From Leptospira fainei serovar Hurstbridge str. BUT 6 (lineage in GTDB: Bacteria > Spirochaetota > Leptospiria > Leptospirales > Leptospiraceae): a stretch of DNA of 64,000 nucleotides. This document shows, in pieces, positions 45,668-53,940 of the stretch. The translations under genes were made by a program, and so were the position numbers. The DNA lies in NCBI RefSeq assembly GCF_000306235.2, contig NZ_AKWZ02000010.1, forward strand, positions 1,780,500-1,844,499, in the 5' to 3' direction. The stretch's first letter is position 1. Each line of letters starts with the position of its first letter. Below the pieces are notes generated by a model. It was not told the DNA's origin. It saw nothing but the letters and a program-made list of their open reading frames with translations, and did no database searches.

Positions 45668-45955
45668 TTATACAATTTCGAAATCCGTCGTAAAATAATT
45701 GGGCGAAAGATATTTTTTACATTCGTCGCAGTAAATATCCGGATTTTCTCTTACAAGCTTATGGATCGTCTCCGATGTCAAAGGATTGAATTTAAGTTTT
45801 AGAATATCCTCTTTTAGTATAACTGAGCATAAAGGCTCATAAAAAGTAACGTCCCGACGAATCGAACCGTTCGTAATGGCGGTCAATTCGAGAATATGGA
45901 ATTTTAGCATTTCATGATTTTTATAAACTGCGTACGTATTTCTTAAATTTGCCAT
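45668..45955 (-). CDS. Small hypothetical protein with CxxC
   Basis: A 95-residue protein. The last third contains DIYCDECKKYLSPNYF, a CxxC that may bind metal together with other residues. No signal peptide. A TAGGAG lies about 14 bases before the ATG, rather far. It shares orientation with the methyltransferase gene at 46192 but is separated from it by 236 bases. Unknown family. Confidence 0.5.
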   Translation of the reverse strand: MANLRNTYAVYKNHEMLKFHILELTAITNGSIRRDVTFYEPLCSVILKEDILKLKFNPLTSETIHKLVRENPDIYCDECKKYLSPNYFTTDFEIV

Positions 45956-46191
45956 TTTTAATTTGGCATCTCCTATCTATTTCTGATTGTGCCTTCGCAT
46001 TCGATTCCGTTTACGGATTAGGGCCTTAAAATGGAGACCTTAATACTCCGTAATTTATCGCTTTAAACTTGATGATAATTATTAGACAAACTAAAACCGA
46101 TTGCCTATAGATATCTTTCGATCGAATCGAAATAAAATCTATACGTTTCCGATTTGCGTCAAACTCTTGTCGAAGTTTTTCAAATAATCCA

Positions 46192-47055
46192 TTATTGCTT
46201 ATGCAAAATGGCAAATAAAGTAAGGTTAAGATTGATTTTTCTAAAAGTCATATTCCAGAATAATAAAGTACAGAAATAAAATGCCTTTTTCGCTATAACT
46301 CCTAATTTTGTTTTATCACCCGATACCGCCGAAATCGGTTTTAGAATCGTAAACTCGACGAAGGAGAATCCGCATTGATCAGATAGGATTCGCAGAGTTT
46401 TCTCAGAATAGTCGTTTATATGGTCTTTCGCTTCCAGATAATGAGCGTCCGCCTGCATTCCTTTGAGCAGAAGTTTCAATTTCGCCTTAAGCAACTGCAC
46501 GGGGATATTCGGTGTTTGTACGAATAGAAATCCACCCGGTTTTAATAGGGTAAACAGATATAGCATTAAATCATGAGGCTTCGGTATATGTTCGATCACG
46601 TCCCAAAGAGTGATAATATCGAAACTATTTTCGGGAAGGCGGCTAGTCTGAACAATGCCTGAATAAACCTTACCCACTCCGTTCCTTTCTTTGGCGAATT
46701 TTACCGCTCGTTTAGAAATCTCGTACCCTATCGATTCCCATTCCGGTCGCTCTCGATTAAGTGTCTTAATGAAATAACCCAATCCGCAGCCTACGTCTAA
46801 AATCCTGCCTTTCCGAGCTGAGAGAAATTTATTGATAAAGTCTTTGTAGATTTCTCTGTGGGCAATATCCCACCAGTTTAAATCGTATTCAACTTCTTCT
46901 CCTTCCCAATACTTTCCAAAATGCTCTTCCTGTTTATATGTAGAAAATACATGGTCGCAATTTAAACAACGAACAATCGGGATATCGTTTTCCACAAATA
47001 CGATTTTATTTCTTTGGCTATCGCAAAGAATGCAATTATGGTTTAGATTAATCAA
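46192..47055 (-). CDS. SAM-dependent methyltransferase with N-terminal zinc-binding motif
   Basis: A 287-residue class I methyltransferase of the Methyltransf_23 type, often found in surface polysaccharide or O-antigen loci. The N-terminus has CILCDS and VRCLNCDHVF, two CxxC pairs forming a probable zinc knuckle. SAM motif I is GRILDVGCGLGYFIKTL. Motif II/III is IITLWDVIEHIPKP, and motif IV is LLKPGGFLFVQTPN. The C-terminal hydrophobic stretch (KKAFYFCTLLFWNMTF) may associate with the membrane. It stands alone here; the substrate is unknown. Confidence 0.85.
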   Translation of the reverse strand: MINLNHNCILCDSQRNKIVFVENDIPIVRCLNCDHVFSTYKQEEHFGKYWEGEEVEYDLNWWDIAHREIYKDFINKFLSARKGRILDVGCGLGYFIKTLNRERPEWESIGYEISKRAVKFAKERNGVGKVYSGIVQTSRLPENSFDIITLWDVIEHIPKPHDLMLYLFTLLKPGGFLFVQTPNIPVQLLKAKLKLLLKGMQADAHYLEAKDHINDYSEKTLRILSDQCGFSFVEFTILKPISAVSGDKTKLGVIAKKAFYFCTLLFWNMTFRKINLNLTLFAILHKQ

Positions 47056-47502
47056 TCCGTGATCCTATTAATTTTTTATTTGCAATACCGGAAAAATCAT
47101 CGCGTTCACCGTATATTACGTTTATCTCTAATTCGATATCGGTTTCAATAATAATACGAAAAGAATAAGAAAATTAAAACGGCAATGTCGGATTAATGAA
47201 ATATTTTCATTCCTTTACTTTGATTTTCTAATTAAATTCAACTGGATAAGTTAACTCTATGTTAAATGTATGATAGACATATGACAATAAAAGAAATCGA
47301 TTTCAATTTTATATCAGCCTTTAGAAAGGATAAAGGAGCAAAATCCATTAACTTTTTATTGATAAATGTAGCGCTATACATTACGCGCTGTGCGGTTAAT
47401 TTCTTTTTTTCTTTTTGAAAAATATCTTTCTTGCTTGGGAAAAGATAATTTTTATCGTTCCAATTTGATAATTATGACGGTAATAGGGAGAAGTGAGTGA
47501 GA
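47056..47502. other. Non-coding stretch upstream of a small ORF
   Basis: About 450 AT-rich bases. I see no gene, repeat or clear promoter in it. Confidence 0.4.
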
Positions 47503-47670
47503 ATGAAAATTTTATCTGTGCTATTGGGAGTCTGGATACTTTGGCTCTATTCTCCTCGAGGGCTCTTAAATTTGGGCCAATTTAACACGATACAAGAATG
47601 TAAGACTGCGATTAATATGGAAACTACGGGCCTCATTAGGTGGAGGACTGAATGTTTAGAGGCAAAATAG
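47503..47670 (+). CDS. Small exported or membrane protein, 55 residues, two Cys
   Basis: Starts MKILSVLLGVWILWLYS, a hydrophobic signal-like segment, followed by a polar part with two cysteines 20 residues apart (IQECKTA and RTECLEAK), which could form a disulfide outside the cytoplasm. GGGAG lies about 12 bases upstream of ATG. It resembles small two-Cys periplasmic proteins found widely in bacteria, but no family is assigned. Confidence 0.5.
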   Translation: MKILSVLLGVWILWLYSPRGLLNLGQFNTIQECKTAINMETTGLIRWRTECLEAK

Positions 47671-47761
47671 TTTAAGTATACTGAATATCTGAACTACATT
47701 CATTGATATTTATCAATTTTTATGAACGAAAGGCTGAATAACCGAATCCCGAAAAAATATA

Positions 47762-47923
47762 ATGCGAATCTTTCTTGATCCGAAACTAAGATAACTGGCG
47801 GCAAGTCTGGACTTACAAAAATTCGATTTTACCGAAGAGGTAATTCAAAATTTCCGTGAAAATGGAATTATTCCTATCGATTTTTACAATAAGAACGGCC
47901 AAATCCTGATTCATAAGAAGGAT
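47762..47923 (+). pseudogene. Interrupted 5' end of the HD-GYP-like gene
   Basis: In the same frame as the gene at 47924, an ATG at 47762 opens MRIFLDPKLR, then a TAA stop (47792-47794), then an uninterrupted coding frame [18 protein letters not shown] and onward into the main ORF. The protein-like sequence on both sides of the stop suggests a single G-to-T change of GAA to TAA at codon 11, or a sequencing error. Confidence 0.6.
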
Positions 47924-49288
47924 ATGGCTAGCGGAGACGATATCAATCGCCTTCAAAAATTCGAAGCGCAAGGAATCTATTTTCTAACTTCTGAGATCGG
48001 AAAAATCAGCCTCAGCTTAGGAAAAACATCGCCCTCTGCAGCGGCTTCGTTTGAAAAGCTAATCAATCCGCAGCTGACCGTTAATTTATGCAAGGGAGCT
48101 ACGGAACTACTCAAAGACATTCGGAACTATCCGCTGACGGGAGCCCACGTCCGAAGTGTGGGAAAATCCATAGATTCTATTTTAGAAGATTTTAAATCTT
48201 CTCCTAACATGGAAACCGGTCTTGTGAATATCCTGGAAGTAATGGCCAACGCGGGGGCACCCGTTGATTCCGAGGTTCTCACAAAAAGAACGGTCATAGC
48301 GATGGCGATGAAAGTTAGAACCGCAAAAGCTTTCACTAAAATAGACGCTGAATTGAAGAAAATCGAGCAGATGAACTTGATGATCGCTTCTTATATGGCT
48401 GATATCGGTTACACTCAAATGAAAATGCCTAGTCATTCGAATTTGAAAACAGAAGAGTTTGAGTATATCAAGAATCATCCTATTATCAGTTACTTCATGA
48501 TAGCGAATATTCCCGAATTGCAAGATTCGGTAAAATCGATCGTACTAAATCATCATAGACCTCATAGAGGAGAAGGTTTAAATAATAATTATCCGCAGCC
48601 TAAACAACTTGTGCAAAAATTGCAGGGATATCGGGAAAAATACAAAGGTGATTTTAGAAAGAACATTATAGTAAACGATATTCAGAAACAGGCGCGAGGA
48701 ATTCTTACCAATGCGCTCTCTTACGATGATATCGGAATTCTGTCCATTGCGGGAGAATTTGCCTCCCTTACGACTGCGCAGCCTTGGAGAGAGCCCGTCG
48801 ACTCCAAAAAGGCTTTAAAGTTAATTCTTAACAATAGTTATTTCGCATATAATGAAAAAACACTGAAAGATTTTTATGATCATGTGGGTCTTTCTCTTTC
48901 CGACAACCAGCCTTTTATTAAGATCGGTGACTACGTTATCGTAGCTTCCCCGGGCTCGAATCGAAACGTTTTTTTCGAAGTTTGCGTAATCCAAGAGTCT
49001 TACAAAAATTCAATTCGTCCTATGCTGGAGCGAATCGGAACGATAAAACCAACATTTATCAATAACGGAAAATTTCGGATTTCAGGATTTGAGAAAGAAA
49101 GTTTAAATCTGGATCGGCGGCGGGCTGTATTTAATCTAGAGAGAAACGGCGACCCTAGAAGAATTATTTACTTGATAGACCCCGAAATGGATCGGGAATT
49201 TTTTGAATTTCTGGATAAAAAAGCTCGTGATCTCCCTAAGACCAGCTCGACCGATTCGGATGCGACTAGTAAAAGTAATCTTTCTTAA
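47924..49288 (+). CDS. Degenerate HD-GYP-like protein (N-terminally interrupted)
   Basis: A 454-residue ORF. The centre (about residues 150-240) follows the HD-GYP phosphodiesterase pattern: [17 protein letters not shown] aligns with the usual LTPEEFEIIKRHP, and [13 protein letters not shown] with HHERWDGSGYP. The catalytic HD dyad is altered (MADIGY where LHDIGK is expected) and the GYP motif is lost, so c-di-GMP hydrolysis is doubtful; it may bind the nucleotide or act as a scaffold. The native N-terminus probably lies at 47762 but is cut by an in-frame TAA. ATG 47924 has only a poorly spaced AAGAAGG before it, so expression may be low. Confidence 0.65.
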   Translation: MASGDDINRLQKFEAQGIYFLTSEIGKISLSLGKTSPSAAASFEKLINPQLTVNLCKGATELLKDIRNYPLTGAHVRSVGKSIDSILEDFKSSPNMETGLVNILEVMANAGAPVDSEVLTKRTVIAMAMKVRTAKAFTKIDAELKKIEQMNLMIASYMADIGYTQMKMPSHSNLKTEEFEYIKNHPIISYFMIANIPELQDSVKSIVLNHHRPHRGEGLNNNYPQPKQLVQKLQGYREKYKGDFRKNIIVNDIQKQARGILTNALSYDDIGILSIAGEFASLTTAQPWREPVDSKKALKLILNNSYFAYNEKTLKDFYDHVGLSLSDNQPFIKIGDYVIVASPGSNRNVFFEVCVIQESYKNSIRPMLERIGTIKPTFINNGKFRISGFEKESLNLDRRRAVFNLERNGDPRRIIYLIDPEMDREFFEFLDKKARDLPKTSSTDSDATSKSNLS

Positions 49289-49394
49289 ATTGTAACACCG
49301 CTTAGATGACAATTTTTCCGATACATGAGAATCTAGTCTAGTCCCGGACAAATTGGAATCGACTAAATCCATTGCGTCTTTCAGATTCGATTGA

Positions 49395-50222
49395 ATGCAC
49401 TTTAAATTTGTATTTCTCGCGACCTTTTTAACGACAACTTGCACAAGTATAAACCTAGTCGGTCCTGAACCAATGCCTATTCGCAAGTTGGACACTCGAA
49501 AAAAAGTCGCATTAGTGGGCTTCCATCCCTATTCAACGGCAACAGTTGGAAACAAGCTTGATGGTTGGATAGACACTCCTTGCAAGAGTCAGATATCACA
49601 AAAATACGGAACAGATTTAAAATCCGCCTTTTTCAAAGGAAGAAGGAACGTTCCGTCCGATCATCGAGCAGCTTATCCTTTGCGGAATCAACTTGTACAT
49701 CCTTTATCCTGGGGAGAACCGATCGGTAAATTTCCGACGAGCGGAGTTGAATCCGGTATAGAAGAGGAAAACATAAGTAGATTTATGGAGTTTTCTTATT
49801 CTTTACTCGGTGCGGGTGCGCTTCCGGATCTATGCGAGGTCCTGGAATGGGATTCCGGATCTAAGACATTTCAATTAAAAAAACGGAATGTTGACTATTA
49901 CGTAGTAGGTATCTTTACCCCTGTCTTTTCGGAACCGACAGTTTTAGGAGCGATTACGTTTGCGATCACATTTCCATTGAGTTTTTTGACGGTCGGAATT
50001 CTTCCGATGGCTATGGAAAAAAGGACGGAGTCCTATTTTAGGGTCTACGATCCTAAGCTGAATCTTGTAAAAGAAATCAAAGCTTCAAACTCATTTTGGA
50101 GATTGGATGCGATTTGGGCGATGCCAAGTGATCGGAGTAGGGTAGTTGAGAAATACTCCTATGACCCGCCAGCTTGGGAAAAGGATGTAGCAGAGATGGA
50201 CAAAACTTGGAAACCGGAATAA
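49395..50222 (+). CDS. Putative lipoprotein of unknown function
   Basis: A 275-residue predicted lipoprotein: a short signal peptide (KFVFLATFLTTTC) ends with a permissive spirochaete lipobox, TTTC, anchor Cys 16. The mature part begins with a KKVALVGFHPYST strand. A hydrophobic stretch near residue 180 (VLGAITFAITFPLSFLTVGI) could be a membrane segment or a buried core. It resembles the Lp29-type lipoproteins of Leptospira, from memory and not verified. It stands alone between unrelated genes. Confidence 0.7.
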   Translation: MHFKFVFLATFLTTTCTSINLVGPEPMPIRKLDTRKKVALVGFHPYSTATVGNKLDGWIDTPCKSQISQKYGTDLKSAFFKGRRNVPSDHRAAYPLRNQLVHPLSWGEPIGKFPTSGVESGIEEENISRFMEFSYSLLGAGALPDLCEVLEWDSGSKTFQLKKRNVDYYVVGIFTPVFSEPTVLGAITFAITFPLSFLTVGILPMAMEKRTESYFRVYDPKLNLVKEIKASNSFWRLDAIWAMPSDRSRVVEKYSYDPPAWEKDVAEMDKTWKPE

Positions 50223-50347
50223 CCAAAAAAGTACATTGATGCACTTTTTTCAAAATCGGCAAGTTTACTGTTTTTTTTCTCTTCTTTAGGGCGCGAGTTT
50301 TTCGCCGTCTAAAACTTCTCTGTCAATGTTGTTTTCAGCGAGAGTTT

Positions 50348-50950
50348 TTATCTCTTCCTCTTTCTCTTGGCGGTCTTTCGTTTTTCATTAGGTTTTTCGT
50401 CTTTGGTGACTTGCAATCGCTTGAGTCTTGATTTGGCTTCTTCGATTGCGGGTTGTAAGCTTTGAGGAGCGATCACAATGAAGCGAGAATAGTTTTCGGC
50501 TGCTTCTTTATCCTGACCCGATTTTTCGTAGGCGAGCGCAAGATTGTAAACGATTTCAGGAGAGTCCGGTGCAATTTGGAGAGCTGTCTTATAGCTCTTG
50601 ATTGCATCCTCGTGATTTCCAAGGTTTTCGAGAATGACTCCTTGGTTGTAGTAAGCTTGGAGGTATTTAGGATCGAGCTGAATCGTTTCTTTGAACTTCT
50701 GCAAAGCCTCTTCGTTTCGATTTAAAGTCATGTATGCGATTCCTGCGTTGGCTTTGTATTCCGGTGTCTCTGGATTTAATTCCTCGGCTTCCAAGAATTT
50801 CGACAAAGCTTTCTCCGGATTTGAAGCAAGTAACTCAGTTCCTTGTCGGTTTAATTCCAGTCCTTGTTTGGAAGCGGATTCTTTGGATTTGCATCCGCCT
50901 AAAATTAAAATCACAACAACGAGAGGGCAGATTCTTTTTACGAACTTCAA
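50348..50950 (-). CDS. TPR-repeat lipoprotein
   Basis: A 200-residue lipoprotein. The signal peptide ends in ILILGGC (anchor Cys 20). Four tetratricopeptide repeats follow, the clearest being YKANAGIAYMTLNRNEEALQ, YYNQGVILENLGNHEDAIKS and VYNLALAYEKSGQDKEAAEN. The C-terminus is a strongly basic tail (KRKTAKRKRKR). TPR lipoproteins usually act as protein-binding adaptors at the envelope. It lies 9 bases after the stop of the upstream membrane protein gene, so the two are co-transcribed. Confidence 0.88.
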   Translation of the reverse strand: MKFVKRICPLVVVILILGGCKSKESASKQGLELNRQGTELLASNPEKALSKFLEAEELNPETPEYKANAGIAYMTLNRNEEALQKFKETIQLDPKYLQAYYNQGVILENLGNHEDAIKSYKTALQIAPDSPEIVYNLALAYEKSGQDKEAAENYSRFIVIAPQSLQPAIEEAKSRLKRLQVTKDEKPNEKRKTAKRKRKR

Positions 50951-50959
50951 GATTACGTC

Positions 50960-51640
50960 CTAATAGAAGAAAGTATAAATTAGAAAGACAAAAATTGCGG
51001 GTGAAAGGGACAAAACGACCGCTCGTCCTATCGGTTGGTCGAATTGCTTTCTAAATCCTAAAATGGAATATGAGAAACTTCCAGTATAGATTAAGAAAGT
51101 GAGTAGAGCCCAAAAGAGCGTGAGCAATTTTGGAACGAGTCCAGCCGCTCCGAAAGGTATTTTTAAAAAGCTAAAGATTTCTTGGACGACAATTCCCGTC
51201 AAAGGAATGAAAAGACTGTTCAAGGATAGTAACGTAAGAGTGGGTTTAGAAGCTTCTTTTTCCTTTCCATTTAGTATTACAAATGCGAGATACCAAATGG
51301 AAGCGACTAGTATCGGAAGGAATCCCCAAAGGAAAATGAATCCGAATATGTTTTGGGGAAAATGAGAGAAGAAATAAAGCAGACTACCGATTTCCTTTTG
51401 AGCGTAGAGGTTTTCGATGAGCGCGTTTTCATTCCTATTTTTAGAATAAAACGAAATTAGTATGCTGGCTCCGTTTAAGAGACTAGCGAGAGTTAGGGTA
51501 TATACGTATCTTCTAATGCCGGACTGGAAGCGAGGATCTATCCAGTCGGCGATTCCCGTCTTATTTTGGAGGAGAAATTTGATTTCGGCTAACTGATTCG
51601 TGATTGTGTTTTTAAGTTTTAAACGGACTGTGTTTAGCAT
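50960..51640 (-). CDS. Integral membrane protein (Yip1-like topology)
   Basis: A 226-residue protein with about five membrane helices after a 50-residue cytoplasmic N-terminus (FLWGFLPILVASIWYLAFVIL, LLTFLIYTGSFSYSILGF and others). I place the start at ATG 51640 because GGAGG lies 9 bases upstream; an upstream in-frame start at 51832 would overlap the divergent lipoprotein gene. The layout resembles YIP1-family proteins, whose bacterial role is unknown. It is first in an operon with the TPR lipoprotein gene. Confidence 0.75.
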   Translation of the reverse strand: MLNTVRLKLKNTITNQLAEIKFLLQNKTGIADWIDPRFQSGIRRYVYTLTLASLLNGASILISFYSKNRNENALIENLYAQKEIGSLLYFFSHFPQNIFGFIFLWGFLPILVASIWYLAFVILNGKEKEASKPTLTLLSLNSLFIPLTGIVVQEIFSFLKIPFGAAGLVPKLLTLFWALLTFLIYTGSFSYSILGFRKQFDQPIGRAVVLSLSPAIFVFLIYTFFY

Positions 51641-51785
51641 TGAATCGTTCCTCCATGAATTCATTAGCAATACGCGTTCGATCCGGATTCGTGTCGAGAG
51701 AAATAAAAGCGATTGATAGCTTTTCGTTTGACCAAGATCGGTTGCCGCCAAATTTCTATCTAAATTCCTCTCAAATAAGGTGAGA

Positions 51786-52427
51786 ATGCTAAGTAACTTT
51801 TTAAAACGATTCGGGTTCTTTTTTATGTTCATCCTTTTTTTGCTTTTCGGGAGTTTTTGCTCTAAGGACGAAAAGGAACTTACTAACAGATACGCGATCG
51901 GTACCGGGTTTTACGACGAGAGGAAACTCAGCGAAGCGATTTTGAATTTTAACAAAGTATATCGCGAAGATCCGGACTACAAGTCCACTCGATTCATGCT
52001 CGGTAAATGTTATTTCTATTCTAAGGATTTGAAAAAAGCAAAAGATTATTTCGGAGAAGATTTCGATAAAGATGCAAGTCGTTTAAACTCGGGTATTTGG
52101 TGGTACAGGACTCGGCTTATGTTAGGCGAAGATCCAAAGGAAATTCTATCCGGAATCGATTCAATTTTAGACAGAGATCCCGAGAAATCGGAAGCGTGGA
52201 TTTTAAAAGGACTGATCTTAGAGAGATTGGGGAAATTCCCGGAAGCGGCTCAAAGTTATATTAAAGCCGCAGACGAATTCGACCGAATCGCATTTGCGAA
52301 TTATAGGTTGTCAAAAGTATTCGAGAGAATCGGGATTGAAGCGCGATCGGAAGAATATTTGGCGAAAGCGAAGGCTTTAGGATTCGGTCTCAAGTCTAAG
52401 AAATTCAAATCGGAATCGGTTGAATGA
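51786..52427 (+). CDS. TPR-repeat lipoprotein
   Basis: A 213-residue predicted lipoprotein. The signal peptide (FGFFFMFILFLLFGSFC) has an unusual lipobox with Phe at -1, tolerated in spirochaetes but reducing certainty. TPR-like helices follow: AIGTGFYDERKLSEAILNFN, FMLGKCYFYSKDLKKAKDYF and ILKGLILERLGKFPEAAQSY. ATG 51786 is preferred; a GTG lies 6 bases upstream. The stop overlaps the MORN gene by 4 bases, so they form a pair. Confidence 0.8.
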   Translation: MLSNFLKRFGFFFMFILFLLFGSFCSKDEKELTNRYAIGTGFYDERKLSEAILNFNKVYREDPDYKSTRFMLGKCYFYSKDLKKAKDYFGEDFDKDASRLNSGIWWYRTRLMLGEDPKEILSGIDSILDRDPEKSEAWILKGLILERLGKFPEAAQSYIKAADEFDRIAFANYRLSKVFERIGIEARSEEYLAKAKALGFGLKSKKFKSESVE

Positions 52428-53152
52428 AAAACCAAATTTTCCAAGTCGTTCACTCGATTCTTTTGACTTCGATTCGATTCTTACAAGCCGTTCTAAATAG
52501 AATTCTAAATAAGAAAGGAATCAAGATCCTCTCAATATTTCTTTCGATTCTACTCTTCTGTTACGGTCTATTTTTCTTTGCATCTACGTTAAGCGGAACT
52601 TGTAGGAGCGGAAATTGCTGGATTGGGACAGGTGTCATGACGTATCCGGATGGAAACGAGTATAGGGGAGAGTTTTTTCTTAGAAAAGGGCATGGCAACG
52701 GAGAGTTTCGAAGTCCTAAAGGAGAACATTATTTGGGAGAATGGTCTTGGGGAAAAAAAGACGGATATGGTTTTTATACTTACGCTAACGGAGACACATA
52801 CGAAGGAAAATTCTCTTCCAATATCAAAGAAGGTTTCGGGGTATTTATTTGGAAGGGAGGATTAAAATATATCGGAAATTGGAAGGATGGAGAGCCGGAA
52901 GGAAAAGGAAAATTAATACTAGATAACGGCAAACTGATCCTGGAAGGCGAATATAGAAAGGGAATTATCCATAACGGAAAAGGGATGTACGTTTACGAAA
53001 ACGGGTCTAAGTATATCGGAGAATGGAGAGACGGGAAACGAAACGGTTTTGGAATTCTTTTAAATAGTGACGGAGTTCCAGTTTACTCCGGTCAATGGGA
53101 AAACGACAAACAGCGTCCGATTAGAATTTCTAAGGGCAAAACGGCGTCGTAA
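52424..53152 (+). CDS. MORN-repeat membrane protein
   Basis: A 242-residue protein. An N-terminal membrane anchor (ILSIFLSILLFCYGLFFFAST) is followed by about seven MORN repeats of the pattern Y-x-G-x-W/F-x-x-G-x-x-x-G-x-G (such as YLGEWSWGKKDGYG and YIGEWRDGKRNGFG). MORN repeats bind lipids or proteins and form extended rods. The start overlaps the TPR lipoprotein gene (ATGA). The topology suggests the repeats face the periplasm. Confidence 0.88.
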   Translation: MKNQIFQVVHSILLTSIRFLQAVLNRILNKKGIKILSIFLSILLFCYGLFFFASTLSGTCRSGNCWIGTGVMTYPDGNEYRGEFFLRKGHGNGEFRSPKGEHYLGEWSWGKKDGYGFYTYANGDTYEGKFSSNIKEGFGVFIWKGGLKYIGNWKDGEPEGKGKLILDNGKLILEGEYRKGIIHNGKGMYVYENGSKYIGEWRDGKRNGFGILLNSDGVPVYSGQWENDKQRPIRISKGKTAS

Positions 53153-53254
53153 TATAGCCGATTTAATGGTAAAAGGGGATTGACTAAAAACGATAGGGAA
53201 CACTAACTTTCGCAAGTACGGGGAAACCCCGGTCCAATAGGAGAATCAATATTC

Positions 53255-53716
53255 ATGCAATCGTCTTCCCGAATTGTATTCCTGCTAATTCTATTATTAA
53301 CCCTTGTTAGTGGATGTAAGAAATCCTCAAGTGACGATCAATCCTCTCTCTTAGCTTTAGCCTTGGCTCAAAATGGAGCGTCTTGCGCCGGTGCTACTGC
53401 GATTACGAAAGGTGGTGCGGCAGTAACGGGTGGATCAAAGGTCGGATATTTTTACTATTTATATACTAGTGTCGCGGGCACTTCCGATACAGTTACTTTT
53501 TCCTCAACTCCGGCGGGCGCGACAGGAAATATATTATCTATTGGAAAATCGAATATTTTAATAAATGCCAGTAATGTAACAACTTCATCCAATTTTGACC
53601 TCTTCACGGGTTTATCTCCCTATTCAAATTCCGTTACTACAAGCACTGGGAATTTTAGATGTTTCGTTGTGACTGTTCCTAATGCTGGAACATCCTATTC
53701 CCTAACCATTAATTAA
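53255..53716 (+). CDS. Small lipoprotein with repeated-strand character
   Basis: A 153-residue lipoprotein; the signal peptide ends LTLVSGC (anchor Cys 21). The mature chain starts with a Ser/Lys/Asp linker, then is rich in Gly, Ser, Thr and Asn with alternating hydrophobics, suggesting a beta-sandwich exposed at the cell surface. Two further Cys may form a disulfide. AGGAG lies about 13 bases before ATG, and a CGGGG-AAA-CCCCG hairpin (53219-53231) precedes it. Unknown family. Confidence 0.75.
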   Translation: MQSSSRIVFLLILLLTLVSGCKKSSSDDQSSLLALALAQNGASCAGATAITKGGAAVTGGSKVGYFYYLYTSVAGTSDTVTFSSTPAGATGNILSIGKSNILINASNVTTSSNFDLFTGLSPYSNSVTTSTGNFRCFVVTVPNAGTSYSLTIN

Positions 53717-53750
53717 ACTTTCTATCGTAAGCCGCAAGTTTCAGTATTAT

Positions 53751-53773
53751 GCGGGAGAGATTCTCTTTCCCGC
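53751..53773 (+). terminator. Terminator of the small lipoprotein gene
   Basis: GCGGGA (53751-53756) pairs with TCCCGC (53768-53773), with possible extension of the stem inside by GAG/CTC, followed by the T-rich TTCTTTATTCTTCCTTT. Confidence 0.65.
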
Positions 53774-53816
53774 TTCTTTATTCTTCCTTTCCAGTCCTTT
53801 TTTTTGTCCCTTTTGG

Positions 53817-53891
53817 GATAGTCCGAATTGTCTACTTTTTGATGTTTAAGTGACAATTCCATTATCAAATTGTCTTTTTTTGTGGACTATC
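53817..53891 (+). promoter_or_regulatory. Leader with alternative hairpins and a T-run, upstream of the toxin gene
   Basis: GACAATT (53852-53858) can pair with AATTGTC (53868-53874), followed by a seven-T run, giving a rho-independent terminator. The same GACAATTC (53852-53859) can instead pair perfectly with GAATTGTC (53825-53832), which would destroy the terminator. An outer pair GATAGTCC (53817-53824) / GGACTATC (53884-53891) encloses both. The toxin ATG is 50 bases further. This fits an attenuator; nested operators are the alternative. Confidence 0.5.
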
Positions 53892-53940
53892 TATGTCGAA
53901 TCCTCACGTTTAGACTTATAAATTTTTTTCTTCCGAGCGG

